From Henricia sp. BOLD:AAB3569 (Eukaryota; Echinodermata; Asteroidea; Spinulosida; Echinasteridae): a stretch of 64,000 bases of DNA. Both the position numbers and the translations under genes were made by a program. The notes beneath the pieces were generated by a model that searched no databases, had not been told where the DNA came from, and saw nothing but the letters and a program-made list of their open reading frames with translations. Position 1 is the stretch's first letter; every line of letters starts with the position of its first letter. Location of the stretch: contig JBBELK010000024.1 of assembly GCA_037783545.1 (NCBI GenBank), positions 2,046,001-2,110,000 of the forward strand, given 5' to 3'. This document shows, piece after piece, positions 31,901-41,724 of the stretch.

Positions 31901-34784
31901 GATATGAAAATCTCAACACCCATGGGAAAAATGGGGAGTTCAGAATCGTGATCTGGACACGCACCTTTAACACAAAACACATTCATATTTTCTGAAGCAT
32001 TGATGCATCTATGTAGCTGAAATTTCTGCAGGCTAGTTTACCAACATAATTCTTTAGATATGTTCTGCCCTTATTCCGGGAATATGTGTGAAAGGTTTCA
32101 TCTTACAAATGATACATTTGGTCTTCAAGACATGCCTCATTGACCTTTGACCTGACCATCTCCTTTCAGGGTCCAATTCAAATCCTTTGCTTCTCGCCCA
32201 ACGGCCATTACTTGGCATCAGGAGGCGCTGATTCCAATGTCTTAATATGGGAACTCAGACATGGACACCTAGTTGCTGAACTCACAGATCACATTGATAC
32301 TGTCTATGCACTAGCATTTTGTAGGGATGGCAATGTGCTAGCTTCAGGTAACATCCAGCTTCATTATTCCTAAGGGGCCATCCAAAGTTGTCAATTTGTT
32401 TTCAACGTTCTTACAGAGCATAGTATTTATCAAGAACCCCCACCACCCCCTCCCCCCAAATACTACTTATTAATATTTTTTCCCACTACCGTGAAATATC
32501 AACATTTTACAGTACATGTAAAGTCGTATGTGGCCCTCAACTCCCTCCCCCCTGCCCCCTCACCCCCTGCCCCCTCACCCCCTGCCTCCTCACCCCCTGC
32601 CTCCTCACCCCCTGCCTCCTCACCCCCTGCCTCAGATTATGCTACATCCAACTCATTTCGTCAGATCAGGTTATTTTACATACCGACCATGGGGTTATCT
32701 GCAGTAATAAAATTGTGCATAAAAAACTTCTCCGCTCAAGAAATAGGCAATACATTTTTATTGTTTTTATAGTTGTAACTGAATCTTGAACAATCTAATC
32801 TTGTTTGTTAAATAGGCAGAGGAATTGTTTCTTGCATCCTCTGTGTAACCTTTTTTTCATTGGTGGTTCACGATGCATCATGTGACACCTTTCAACCAAT
32901 CAAGAGTTGAAATCATTGTTTTACATTTGTAATTAATGCCCTGTTTAGGCGGCCTGGACAACTCTGTCAAACTCTGGGACGTGAAGAAAGTATTCTCTGA
33001 AGTGGAAGCTGAAGATATGACCACAACGCCTAATATTGTCCAGTGAGTTTATCTAGTAATTATCTAGTGATTTTATAAAGTTTACTCCCTTTGAAGAAAC
33101 TAAATATGGGATAAGAGACAAACCTCACAGTGGGTGTTGTTTTTCTTGAGGTTTTGATTGCATTTGTTTCGTTTCATTTCCATATGCACAAACTTTTTCC
33201 TTCTATGTCAGCAGGCCTTTTACTAGGTTACAGTGTCTTGTATACTTTTGTTGATCCTGGCCGTCATGGTAAAGTTGTATTGTCTTTTGGCCGAATTAAG
33301 AATAATAAGAACTGATATCAGCGGAAAATCACAATAGAAAAGGTGCTTTGGTCCATCAAGTGTTACATTGAAGAAATAACGTTTTAATAATAGTAATGAA
33401 TCTCGCCCATGCCGGGGCGAACTCACCCCGGAGATCGGCACCTCATCCCTCACTTGAACAAGTGAGAACTCACCCCTGCCCCTTTCCCATTACTGTTTTC
33501 GCCCCGGGGCCAAAATTTTCAACCCTGGTCCCGAGCAGGGTTGAACTCGCCCTGGGGAATGAGCAATCTCAGGAGTGGCGCGGGGAGAGACTTGCAAGTG
33601 GGAATCGGGGCTTATTTTTTTAACCCCGGCGTCGCCCCGGGGCCACCCTCGAGATTTTGTCTAGTGGGAAAAGGCCTATCGTGGTATTCATAACAGTGTA
33701 TTTACAGTGGATTTCTGTTGTATTGTGAAGTGCTGGTAACTTTTTGAAAGGATTTTGTGACCTTTTGTACTATGTAAATGTACTTGGATTTCCACTGGTC
33801 CACTTCATTGATTTCCTCCAGAACCTAGACAACCTGTTTTATCAGTGATTTCCACAGTAATGGGATGTGACAAAAGTTATTTGGTTATAAACCATTTTGA
33901 CCTGTGTGGGGAGAGCTGGACTGCCACATTTGTGCACCTCCCATGCATCAAAGATACAACCTTCAGTCAGAATGACATACATGTACCCTACCTTAGTGGC
34001 TCTTACAGAGGCTGGTTCAGTCAGTTTTGTCACAAGAGGTGGTCATAAACAACACTCATCAAAAACAAATTCCCGCAATAGAAGATCGAGGAAACTGAGA
34101 AATGTAATACATCTCTAGCCTCCTCAGACTTTCGGTCTAATTGAAGTCTTGCATTTCTTTTTTGATGAGTATATTTATGCCATCTTCCTGACTTTGCATT
34201 GTGTCCAGAATTGTGGGGTGTTATGGCCTAGCGGTCTAGTGCATCAAACTCAAGTTCCTGCGCTAGTACTAGAATGTGGGTTTGAATCCTGGCCGCGACA
34301 GGTTGTGGCATTTGTGCCGTTGCGCAAGGCACTTTACCATACTTGCTCATAATAGGGGTAGATGCAACTTGGTTGTCTCGATTTGGACTAGTTACCCCTC
34401 CCAGCCCCAATCGTATCGTAAAGAGACTGATATTCTGGTCTTGTTTCGGTGTGAAGGGCTGGTTTCTCCGTAATCGACTTCGGTAGCCCTTACCTCGAGT
34501 GGCCTGTCGGCCTTGTAATGGGAGACTTGCATAAAAAAAACAATTGGCAAAATTTTTTTCTCCCCCTTTATCATATTTCATCAATTGGCTTTTGTTATGT
34601 TGTAAACAGTGATTTATATTTAAAACCAATCATGATTGTTAAATTCTGTCCCTCTTTCAGATCGACAAAGAGCAAACTTTTGCTAGGATCCTTTCCGACC
34701 AAGGACACGTCCATTTACTACCTTCACTTCACCCGACGGAACTTACTCCTAGCTGCTGGTTCTTATGCAAATCCAGTCAGTTGA
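19909..34784 (+). CDS. TAF5: Transcription initiation factor TFIID subunit 5
   Basis: Seventeen exons: 19909-20022, 21283-21389, 22078-22156, 22703-22781, 23089-23212, 23917-24035, 24829-24906, 26977-27077, 27293-27384, 28705-28824, 28960-29136, 29843-30031, 30276-30387, 31371-31484, 32170-32347, 32949-33042, 34661-34784; 2001 bases, 666 aa. TAF5 is a core TFIID scaffold. Domains: LisH motif (about residues 10-45, LSAVLQFLRKNNLK), the TAF5 N-terminal helical domain (about 65-250), an acidic then basic linker ending DPNAPPVNRIP, and six clear WD40 repeats (about 338-605), followed by a C-terminal strand (HFTRRNLLLAAGSY). It is shorter than human TAF5 (800 aa), mainly because the vertebrate N-terminal low-complexity stretch is absent. 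The start sits in AAGATGGCGG, and intron 1 begins after NNLK. Intron 4 uses a GC donor. TAF5L of SAGA is the alternative, but the N-terminus and linker fit TAF5 better. A candidate AATAAA lies at 35437. Confidence 0.97.
21459..21580. mobile_element. Foldback element with ~50-base arms, TAF5 intron 2
   Basis: The arms begin TAACGTAGATGTCGGCATAG and end with the near-perfect inverse; the loop is short. It is followed directly by two further foldback elements (21597-21697 and 21703-21838). Confidence 0.8.
21597..21697. mobile_element. Foldback element, relative of 30748-30897
   Basis: The ends are CAGCCAATTTCACGAA and the inverse TTCGTGAAATCGGCTG. The core AACTTTTGAAAATGGC(G/A)T(G/A)AGCCCCAT is shared with TAF5 intron 13. 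Confidence 0.7.
21703..21838. mobile_element. Inverted-repeat element (family at 28065 and 38969)
   Basis: The interior CACAAAATGTGCAACCATG, a GTCAACAATG phrase and the right end GCAGCTATTTGATACGGTCT are shared with TAF5 intron 9 and, inverted, lectin A intron 1. Left arm: CTGTCATCTTGTAGGGCA. Confidence 0.7.
22359..22668 (+). mobile_element. MITE family 'GGAGCGTGTCCAGAT', TAF5 intron 3
   Basis: It starts TTAAAGGAGCGTGTCCAGAT and ends with ATACGCTCCTT. The interior aligns phrase by phrase with 14296-14623. It ends about 35 bases before exon 4. Confidence 0.8.
23224..23636. mobile_element. Long foldback element, TAF5 intron 5
   Basis: The left arm GTCCCGATGGACTTGTTTTT followed by TTACCGAGACGATGG is answered at 23588-23634 by CCATCGTCTTGGTAA and AAAAAAGTCCAATGCGGACA. 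The centre is GC-richer. No coding frame is seen. Confidence 0.65.
24186..24346. mobile_element. Foldback element, TAF5 intron 6
   Basis: CATGTCTCCTGTAATCTGGA at the left returns inverted at 24327-24346. The inner arms TTGGTGAAAATTGAGTTTAA and its inverse are also present. Confidence 0.75.
24480..24730. mobile_element. Foldback element, TAF5 intron 6
   Basis: The terminal inverted repeats are TAGACGAATCCGGTAACTAA and its inverse ending GGATTCATCTA. Sub-terminal arms around CATCCAGTGGCATGAACTGT are also inverted. The terminal TA could be a TA target site. Confidence 0.75.
24985..25475. mobile_element. Inverted-repeat element, TAF5 intron 7
   Basis: The ends TTACACTCGATTCGCCTTTG and CTTTGCCGGTTCGAGTGTAA are imperfect inverse copies. 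The middle has several diverged GTGTAAACGC and GATTCGCC phrases. The open frame inside is not a gene. Confidence 0.55.
25495..25690 (+). mobile_element. SINE body fragment, TAF5 intron 7
   Basis: ACTCTAAAGATCCCAGAGCA followed by TTCGTGAAGAGCAAGGGGAT and CCCCGGTGTCTCT matches the bodies of the SINEs at 53886-54460. The tRNA-like head is not recognisable. Confidence 0.55.
26118..26313. mobile_element. Foldback element with ~75-base arms, TAF5 intron 7
   Basis: The left arm TATAGGGCGCTTTCACAGGG through CACTATTGCTTGTCCT and GATCGGAAGAGAA is answered by its inverse ending CCCTGTGAAAGCACCCTAT. Open frames on both strands are products of the palindrome. Confidence 0.85.
26475..26698 (+). mobile_element. 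~220-bp element (second copy 59650-59920), TAF5 intron 7
   Basis: The ends are TTTCTATAAATTAGGGGTCC and, in the better copy, the inverse ending TTTATAGAAA. The interior GTGTCCCCCGTTACATTTTA and TTTTGTACGAAAAATAACAC is nearly identical in the DNAJC10 copy, which suggests recent activity. Confidence 0.8.
28065..28212. mobile_element. Inverted-repeat element, TAF5 intron 9
   Basis: Left end ATAGACCGTATCAAATAGCTG; right end GGCAGCTATTTTATACGGTAT. The interior is shared with 21703-21838 and 38969-39113. Confidence 0.75.
28361..28497. mobile_element. Foldback element with ~55-base arms, TAF5 intron 9
   Basis: Arms 28361-28414 and 28442-28497 are near-perfect inverse copies centred on AAATTTTCCTATTACGTATG. 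The loop GACAGACATTTTTTTCTGTC is itself partly palindromic. It would form a stable RNA hairpin in the pre-mRNA. Confidence 0.85.
29200..29372 (+). mobile_element. tRNA-derived SINE-like repeat, TAF5 intron 11
   Basis: GGTCGTGTGGTTAAGATG resembles a pol III A box, and GGGTCCGAGTCCC about 40 bases later matches a B box. The tail TCTCGGGGAAGCACTGAGTA is unrelated to a tRNA. The tRNA fold looks incomplete, so I call it a SINE and not a tRNA gene. Confidence 0.6.
29382..29745 (-). mobile_element. MITE family 'GGAGCGTGTCCAGAT', TAF5 intron 11
   Basis: The minus-strand orientation of the family: starts GAGCTTGTTCAGATTTTTCC, then AAAATACCTCCCCAAAATAC and AGATAAATTAGTTTACAAAAC. The far terminus is degraded. 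Confidence 0.7.
30676..30722 (+). repeat. 12-bp tandem repeat in TAF5 intron 13
   Basis: TTTTGCAGAATG is repeated about four times. Each unit contains a CAG preceded by pyrimidines and so mimics a splice acceptor, but the true acceptor for the next exon is at 31370. Confidence 0.8.
30748..30897. mobile_element. Foldback element, TAF5 intron 13
   Basis: CTGCAGCCGATTTTACGA at the left is answered by TCGTGAAATTAGCTGCAG. The interior is shared with 21597-21697. Confidence 0.7.
31696..31970 (-). mobile_element. MITE family 'GGAGCGTGTCCAGAT', TAF5 intron 14
   Basis: It begins TTAAAGGAACGTGTTCAGAT and ends ATCTGGACACGCACCTTTAA. The interior matches the family in inverse orientation. Confidence 0.75.
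32379..32540. mobile_element. Element related to 56231-56454, TAF5 intron 15
   Basis: GGCCATCCAAAGTTGTCAAT and, further on, TATCAACATTTTACAGTACATG resemble the ends and interior of the element just upstream of DNAJC10. Confidence 0.5.
32545..32632 (+). repeat. 15-bp minisatellite in TAF5 intron 15
   Basis: About six copies of CCCCCTGCCTCCTCA, the first ones reading CCCC in place of CTCC. The 15-base period keeps all frames open. Confidence 0.85.
34215..34540 (+). mobile_element. Full-length tRNA-derived SINE, TAF5 intron 16
   Basis: The head TGGCCTAGCGGTCTAGTGC matches a pol III A box and GGGTTTGAATCC matches a B box at normal spacing. The body has GCGCAAGGCACTTTACCATA. The 3' end is an A tract after GACTTGCAT, as left by LINE-driven retroposition. 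It sits about 120 bases before the last TAF5 exon. Confidence 0.85.
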
Positions 34785-36592
34785 AACCAAAATATGGTCC
34801 AGTTGAAAACCATTGATCATTGGGCGAAACTACACTGAGTTGGAATTTGTGCTGAGCCAGTTGGTGAAACAAGTGACATGACGTATCAAACCGCTCTGCG
34901 CGAAGCATGATGGGATTAATTGGAGCATTTGCCGAAGTGCCACTCTAAGTGTTTGTGTTTACATACATTGAACTCACTGTAGCTTATATCGCATGCTTCA
35001 ATCGGATGCATTGAGCCCCCGGCACTAGAGCCACCTCCGACAAGTCTCTGGAGCATTTTTGGTAACATATTTTTTATGGTAGCGAAACACCCGCCACGTC
35101 ATATTCACAGACTACTCCAAACACTCCCATGAACCCCTGCGTGACATGGTTTTGTTTACAGCGTTGACATCTCTTATTCAGTGTACTCCGAGTTGGAATT
35201 TGTGCTGGATTTACCGTTGTGTGGTTTATGACATCACTCCTTGTCTATCCCAACTTGTGAAAGGGATTTGGATGTTGACGATTTACAGTGCTGCAGTTGT
35301 TCACTGACCTTTTTACAGCACTATCGCGTTTATAATCTGTCTGCCTTAATTTGGGGAAAAAGGCCGATTACAACAAATTGTCAAATGCATTCATGCTCTG
35401 CGCAGCAATGCAGCTGAAAAGAAAGATTACAACCAAAATAAAGTGTGAAACTGAGTTGAATGCATTTAGAATATCTTTTTGCAGTTTATTTTATTAGTGC
35501 ACGAGATGTCTGCAACGAAATGTTTGAGGGAAGGGGATCATGTGGTTGGATGCCAATTACACCAAAAAATACTTCACATGATACTGGTCTTTTCAAATGA
35601 ACTAAGGGGTGTTCCCCAGCAATTTGCACATACTACACCTCAGTAAAGCATTTGGAAACTAGTCTTGTCCAAAAATGTTAAGATCTAAAGAAGTAAAAGA
35701 TGAAATTCCGGTCTGTGATTGTTTTTTTTTTTTTTTTGTTCGCTTTTGGTTTTTGGTTTTTGTCATGCCAAACTCTCGTCCAGTGTACTTGTGTTTGGTA
35801 TGTGGCCGGAGTTAAAACTCTTCATATCTGAAAGGTAAGTCATGAAACTTTCAGTTTTTGGATCAGAAAAGTCCTGATTAAAGTTTGGAAGTGAAAACTG
35901 TTTTAAGAAAGAATGTCTGTATGGTTCTTTTCTCATGCAAGCTAACTCGTGGGGAAACGAATGCACCTTCTCATAATGAAAACAAAATGACACTTTTCTG
36001 TGCTTTTAGTCTATGTATTCTTGATGAAAATATGTATTTATAATCTGATACCCAAAGCAGACGGTCAGTATAAAATATTTGGTGTATGCGATGACAACAA
36101 AAGTTTAATTAAAAATTACACTTTCAACTTGTGACTTGTGTCTTCTATCTTTCCATGAGGCAAGATTTTTATTTTTATTCATGTAACCAGAAAATGACTC
36201 CATTATTGACAAAAAGAAGCTCAAGCAGTTATTGGAGCATTACATAAGTACGACAACAAACGTGCAAATATACAAACTATATCAAAGGCAGAAAGAACGA
36301 ACCACATTTACATTTTACTGAATGCTGGTGTTTAGGAAGATATGAGCTACTGGGAATGTGCCAGCTAAATTATGTGAATTAAATGCAAGATTTTTCTGAC
36401 AACCTAGTGTAAGAAATGGATGTATGCATACACAAATATTTTGATAATAAACTCTGCAACTATGTATGCACATAAAACTTTTTTTTCCCCCTGAAATCAA
36501 TGCTCTATTTCCCTGCATTCTGTTTGCAGAAACATAGCAACAAACTTGTGCAAGCCATCAGAATGTATAGTTTTCTGTGACATGTACTGAAT
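34785..36592. other. TAF5 3' region meeting the lectin A 3' region
   Basis: The two genes converge here. A plus-strand AATAAA at 35437-35442 is a candidate TAF5 poly(A) signal. Two minus-strand AATAAA motifs (36168-36173, 36174-36179) are candidates for lectin A. Around 34850 and 35190 the phrase GAGTTGGAATTTGTGCTG is repeated. No further exon was seen. Confidence 0.5.
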
Positions 36593-39370
36593 CTAATGCT
36601 TTTTGCAGTAATAGCGTACAAACAAGTACTTGTAGGTGCCGAGGCAGGGGTTTCCAAACGTGTAGTTGTTGGCTTTAACGCTACACCACTTCTTGCCTTC
36701 ACACTTGCGCTTCACAATCTACAAGAAAAAGGGGAAAAAATGAATTTATGGCGTGAATTCTTTGAGAAGGAAAAGTGAAGACACGGTTTGTGAATAAATA
36801 TTTTTTGTTTGTTGATGAGTCATTTGTTTAATTGTCCCCATCTCCTTCCCACCCAATTGGTTATCCAAATAGGTTAATGTACACATTTGCAACAACCAAA
36901 ATGTTTACACGACAAGACAAACTTTACTCGGTGTTAGTGGTAAAAAAAACCAGTTTGTTAATTTATTTCTGTTCAAAATGGTACTTTTTTTGAAGAAATT
37001 AGAACTAAAAGTATTGTGTGCACATCAGGGTCTATCACAAGTTCAGAGCCGATAAAATCACAAGTCCGTGACAAGTCCCGCACAAGTTCGTCACAAGTCC
37101 AGTAACAAAAAGCAAAGGATGAACACGCACAAAAGAGTGCCTAAGACCCAGGGTGGACTTGTGAGGACTTGTGATGGACTTGACTACTACCCTGATGCAC
37201 ATTCATTTTTTAGCATTCGATTAAAAAAAAACCATGCATGGAATTTAAAGGTTTTCTGAAGCATTACCACATCCATGAAGCTGGAATTTCTTCAAGTAAG
37301 TTTACCAACATTCTGCCTTGGATATGTAATGTTGTTATTCCATGAATTAGTGCAAAGTTTCATCTTGCAAATGATACCTGTTTAATCCCGTTCTGAAAAT
37401 GCAAACTTACCGATAGTGCATTAGCAGCTTTGCAGTTGTAATCCTTGATATGCTTGTGTTTGCAGACTGCCTTTCCATGTACACGACCATAAAGAGCGTA
37501 GTCAATCTTGATGACGTAACCAGACCCACAGTCAAGACCAAGCTGTTTACCCTGGCATACTTGCTTCTGCTGCATGATCTGATAGTCGCCTATAACAGCG
37601 AGATTTTGTATTTGTCGTAATGTATCGAACGTTTTTTGGAGGTGAGTAAATAAACAGATTTCAAATAGACCTTTAGGACTGGCGGCCATGACAGGGCAGG
37701 TTATTATATTGAAATGTGACAATAGATCCACAAAGTGCCTACTCATGCATTACACACGGTGACAATGTGACTGCCCCCTGTCATGGCCGCCTATGCAAAG
37801 GGTCTGTTAGTGGAATATTTTTGATGATTGGACATAAAACATCAGTTGACATACTTGCCCGTGCCACTAATTATAAATAATTGTGGCAACATTTTAATCA
37901 ACATTTGACTGGAAAATCTTACTGAAATGGTTTGTACTGTCCAATACAATGATTTTGCCCAAGATATTTTTATAAGAAATGATAATTGAAGATGAAATTT
38001 TATAAATGTGTGCACATATATATTTTTTGTTACAAAAGAGCCATCATTAAAATTAATCAAGGCCCCTCATGATGTCAAAGTTGGGTCGAGGGAATTTGGA
38101 GTGAAACAATTAACACTGAAAAACACAAACAACTTCGGTGGAAATTGTTTCTGTGATTCTGTGATTTTCAGTGCATTGTTTCGCTACAAATTCCCTCCAC
38201 AAAGAGAATGACGCATGTTGTTTGAGAAAAGCAACACACATCAAACTTGGGCACAAAAAGGCTCAGTATAAATTCAGCCTAATATAACAGCCTAATATAA
38301 ACTCACATTTGTAGTACACCCTCAGTTTGTTGGATGCCCCTTTACAGCAGTCACTGAAGAAGCCATTATTGACAGGCACTTTACACCAGCTCTTGCCCTG
38401 ACATTTCGTCTGAACAGCCAGCAGGGCGTTTGGGGCGATGCAGTCTTCTTCGCTGGATGAGCTAGACGAGCTAGACGAACTTGACGAACTAGATGAGCCG
38501 CAGTTTACGCCACCGAAACGACCGTAGTTGGCATCAATGACGCGGATTCCCTTACCGGCCGGGCAGTCGACGCGCAGTTCCTTGTTTTCGCAGGCTTCCT
38601 TTACGAGAGGTTTCTGTATGCCTGACGAAATAAAAGTTAAACCAATAAAGTAAGAATATGTCTTATGTCTTTCTAGATATTTCCAGGGAATAGAGTACTA
38701 AAGTGGAAAAGTCACTCTTTGTGTTGCCAAGGTTACTGGGTCTACACAAAAACCAGTGAACTGTTTCCATGCACTCTTGATTACCATGAAATGTTTAGAC
38801 CCAGTTACCCTGGCACCGACACACTTTAGTAGACAACTGGGAATTAAATCATTGTCTGGGCTTCATTGCCATCTTAAATTCAAAACGTATAAATCTGGCT
38901 TTAATAAAATTCAAGTAAACACAATATTGTTTCTCTAAGTTTTGGTACCAGATTTCCATTTTATGTGTATACACCATATTAAATAGTTGCAATCTTGTAA
39001 GACCGTTTCTTTGTTCCTTGAGGACACAAGGGTTGCAAATTTTGTGCTTACATTGTTGACCATTTTGAATAACAATTGCCCTACAAGATGGCATCTATTC
39101 GATACGGTCTATTTATCAGGATCACTGCCCAAAAATTCAAGCCACTTTAACACAAAGCAGTTGAATATTTCAACTGACTTTTAAATTATCGAAATGATCG
39201 TGCAATTTTATATTTATCATCATTGTTATTTGCTGTATCGCGCTTTGAGATATTTTATATGTAAAGCGTGTTTTACATAAACTTTATTATTTATTATTAC
39301 CTGGGAAGTATCCAAGCGAAGACTCCACCACATTCAATATCAGAATGGCAGTAATAATGCAGATCTTCAT
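36593..39370 (-). CDS. Secreted two-domain SUEL-type (rhamnose/galactose-binding) lectin, 'lectin A'
   Basis: Exons on the minus strand: 39301-39370, 38307-38621, 37411-37589, 36593-36718; 690 bases, 229 aa, all junctions in frame. SUEL lectins bind rhamnose or galactose on glycans and usually act in egg, coelomic or immune fluids. Residues 1-23 include a signal peptide (MKICIITAILILNV). Two SUEL domains follow, about 24-128 and 129-229, with the hallmarks ANYGR and YALYGR, and in the second FGNPCLGTYKYLFVRYYC. The first domain carries 15 consecutive Ser (residues 66-80) in a surface loop where the paralogue has a short Cys-containing loop. The second domain is split by a phase-0 intron. The domains correspond to the last two domains of lectin B. 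The exact sugar cannot be read. Confidence 0.93.
37026..37194. mobile_element. hAT-like MITE in lectin A intron 3
   Basis: It starts CAGGGTCTATCACAAGTTC and ends ACTACTACCCTG, inverse-type ends. The flanks GTGCACAT and ATGCACAT agree at 7 of 8 positions, consistent with an 8-base target duplication. Related to 48131-48334. Confidence 0.7.
37664..37806. mobile_element. Inverted-repeat element in lectin A intron 2
   Basis: AGACCTTTAGGACTGGCGGCC with CATGACAGGGCAG at the left is answered by GCCCCCTGTCATGGCCGCC and GCAAAGGGTCT at the right. Same family as 18422-18566. Confidence 0.7.
38088..38198. mobile_element. Foldback element in lectin A intron 2
   Basis: GAGGGAATTTGGAGTGAAACA and TTAACACTGAAAA are answered by TTTTCAGTGCATTGTTTCGC and ACAAATTCCCTC. 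A single arm of the same type occurs near 20505-20540. Confidence 0.65.
38452..38496 (-). repeat. 15-codon serine repeat inside lectin A
   Basis: All 15 codons are Ser but mixed (TCN and AGY), with a partly periodic TCT-AGC-TCG order. It replaces the loop between the ANYGRF motif and the EEDC motif. Use of both Ser codon families argues that the tract is retained as protein and is not just recent slippage. Confidence 0.9.
38969..39113. mobile_element. Inverted-repeat element in lectin A intron 1
   Basis: Same family as 21703-21838 and 28065-28212, here with CTTTGTTCCTTGAGGACA and TTGCAAATTTTGTGCTTACA, and the end GATACGGTCTAT. Confidence 0.7.
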
Positions 39371-39493
39371 TCTGTTCCACTAATATTCTTTACCACAATT
39401 TTTAAAAAGTGGAGAAAATTCTAAAACATGTACAGAGGTCCTCTCACAGCACAGCCAGAATTATGTAGTGATTTGTCCAAGAATGAGAAATGA

Positions 39494-39501
39494 TATTTAT
39501 G
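39494..39501 (-). promoter_or_regulatory. Possible TATA element of lectin A
   Basis: CATAAATA on the minus strand lies about 125 bases upstream of the lectin A start codon, at a place comparable to the clear TATAAATA of lectin B. It is one base off consensus, so the call is weak. Confidence 0.3.
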
Positions 39502-40425
39502 CAACTATACCTCATCGCCATGTGTATCGTGGTTGGAGTAAACCGTAATGTTTTGCTGAATTTCAAGAGGACTTAATCGCACTCGGTTTTCAAGGATGCA
39601 GCAATATGGTTTTTCAAGTTCTCCCAGTTTGTGTGAAAATGTACTGGAATTGTTTGAAGATTTACAAGCACCTAGTTTCCATATGTCTGGTAATTGAGTG
39701 AACGTTTCATGACAAAATAGTGTCCCTTTTCCCCACAGACAAATTTATGCGCATGTTGTGGGGAATGCCATTCATACATTCTATCAAGTGTGGCTTAAGG
39801 CAAGGGTGTTTTCATTGAGCTCAACAACCACTTGCAACTAGTGTGACCATCTGTTAACTCTTGTGGATTTTTATCCTTGAAACACAGGACCGGAATAAGG
39901 TATTAAGTCCTGCTTTAATTCTGTCATTGCACAGTTTAACTTTGTTGATAAAAGGTCCTTGCTTTGGGACTTCCAGCAGCGTAGCTCGAGGGTGGGTTGT
40001 GGGTGGGGGGAGGATGGGGGTATGTGACGTGGTGTGACACCCCCCAATATTTATTTTATTCGGCAAATTGATGGTGCTGTCGGCAAACAAATCAGGCAAG
40101 GCTACATCGGCAATGCTATTACGGCGCTGGTAATATCTGTATTATATCAGCACTAGTTGTACCGCGAGGGCACTCATCCGTAGGTGTTCACCAGCCCCCC
40201 ACCTCGCCCAAACAAATTTTTAAAGCATTTACTCTATTTTAACGAAAACTTCATACTTTAGACATGTATTTTAGACATCAGCAACCCTGTGAAAAACACC
40301 GTTTAGAGGGCGCGCTGTACGCTGCGCATTACAGACTAAATACAGGAAGTTAGACTTGGGCAAGTCTATGCCTTACTGTGAGTTGAATTATTGGTGAACC
40401 GCCAATAATTCAAAATATTGACGTA

Positions 40426-40631
40426 CAGTTGAAGTCAGAAGTTTATATACATGTACACCACTACCATCATCACCCAAAATGGTAAACGGGACTACCTGAA
40501 CCATTGCAAGGTGTGCAAGCTATGTTTTAAGAACTGCAAGCACTTTACTTTAGTAAAGACTGTTACAAAAATGGTGACAACGCAAGTTTAAGCACACCAG
40601 TTTTAACATAGTTAAACTTCTGACTACAACT
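40426..40631. mobile_element. Tc1/mariner-type MITE with TA target duplication
   Basis: The left end CAGTTGAAGTCAGAAGTTTA and the inverse right end CAGTTGTAGTCAGAAGTTTA agree at 19 of 20 bases. Both are flanked by TA (40424-40425 and 40632-40633). The ends closely resemble the published termini of fish Tc1-like (salmonid type) elements. There is no transposase frame; it is 206 bases long. Confidence 0.85.
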
Positions 40632-40905
40632 GTAACTAAACGTTAGTAGATTTTTTTTCTCATTATATCTCATTTGAAAGTGAATAACTTATGTTGGCCT
40701 AGAAAAATATCAATTCAAGAAAAAAATGTTGTGGAGGTGCCACACCCAAAACACATGGACAATACATCTTTTTAAAAAAACATCTGGGGATGCCATTGAA
40801 AGTATGATAGTTTTTATTCTATGTAATCAATTGGTTTGTGCGATCCAAAGGCCAAATTGAAGTAAAAATAAATGCCTTCCCCACCATAGTGTCCACTTTG
40901 AATAC

Positions 40906-41180
40906 CTGGGGCCAATTTCATAGCGCTGCTTAAGCATTAGGTGAAAAGATCGATGTGCTTACTATAGCACATGAGTTAAGCACTATTTCATGGCCGTGAC
41001 ATGCTTAAGCATGCGCGCGCGCTTGGAGACGGCTATTGTTGGGTCACTATCTTAAGCAAAGTTTGGCCCTGTAGTTAAGGCACGTTTTTAGTTGCTTACC
41101 GTTAACGATGCCTATGAAATAGCAGATGCTCGGTTAACAGAAAATCGGCCGTTAAGCGGCGCTATGAAATTGGCCCCTGG
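40906..41180. mobile_element. Inverted-repeat element, 'GGGGCCAATTTCAT' family
   Basis: It begins CTGGGGCCAATTTCATAGCG and ends CGCTATGAAATTGGCCCCTG. Related copies lie at 50486-50652 and (partial) 48980-49060 and 51780-51972. Its right half (41058-41180) is repeated at 42579-42701 because the tandem duplication starts inside it. Confidence 0.75.
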
Positions 41181-41724
41181 TTTGAAGGATACAATTTTGC
41201 ATGAGTTAATAGATGGCAACGGTTGTTGAGCAAAGACTTCTGGTGGAAGATTATTTACTCACCTTGAACTACACTTCAGTGAGTCAGGTCTGACGTATGT
41301 TTTCTTTTCTGTTTCTCACTTAAAGGCTAGTACCTTGAATCCAGAGGTTCTGCTGATACTACAGTTTGATCTGGGAGCTTGGACAATAGGCATCCAATCA
41401 CTGAGCTTTGCGACTACTTGGAGTTGTCTTCAAGGGTGGCAGTGTCATAGGTAACCTTTACAGCTGATTCTTTTTTGTTTATTTTGAAGTTTTGTTTTTG
41501 TTCTCTTTACGTTTTTTTTAATCAGTCATAAGCAGATCCAGAATATTGGGGGGTTGGGATGGCTGTTCTCGAGTTTCCTGGACAGATTTTGAACACGTGT
41601 ATTCGCTTTTAATTGGCATTCTCATTACCTTTCTAAAATTTCGCGTTCTCGTTTCTCGTATATTTTCAAGGATATCGTCGAAAAACCAATGATGTTTTGT
41701 AAACTAATTTATCTGGTTCCATAG

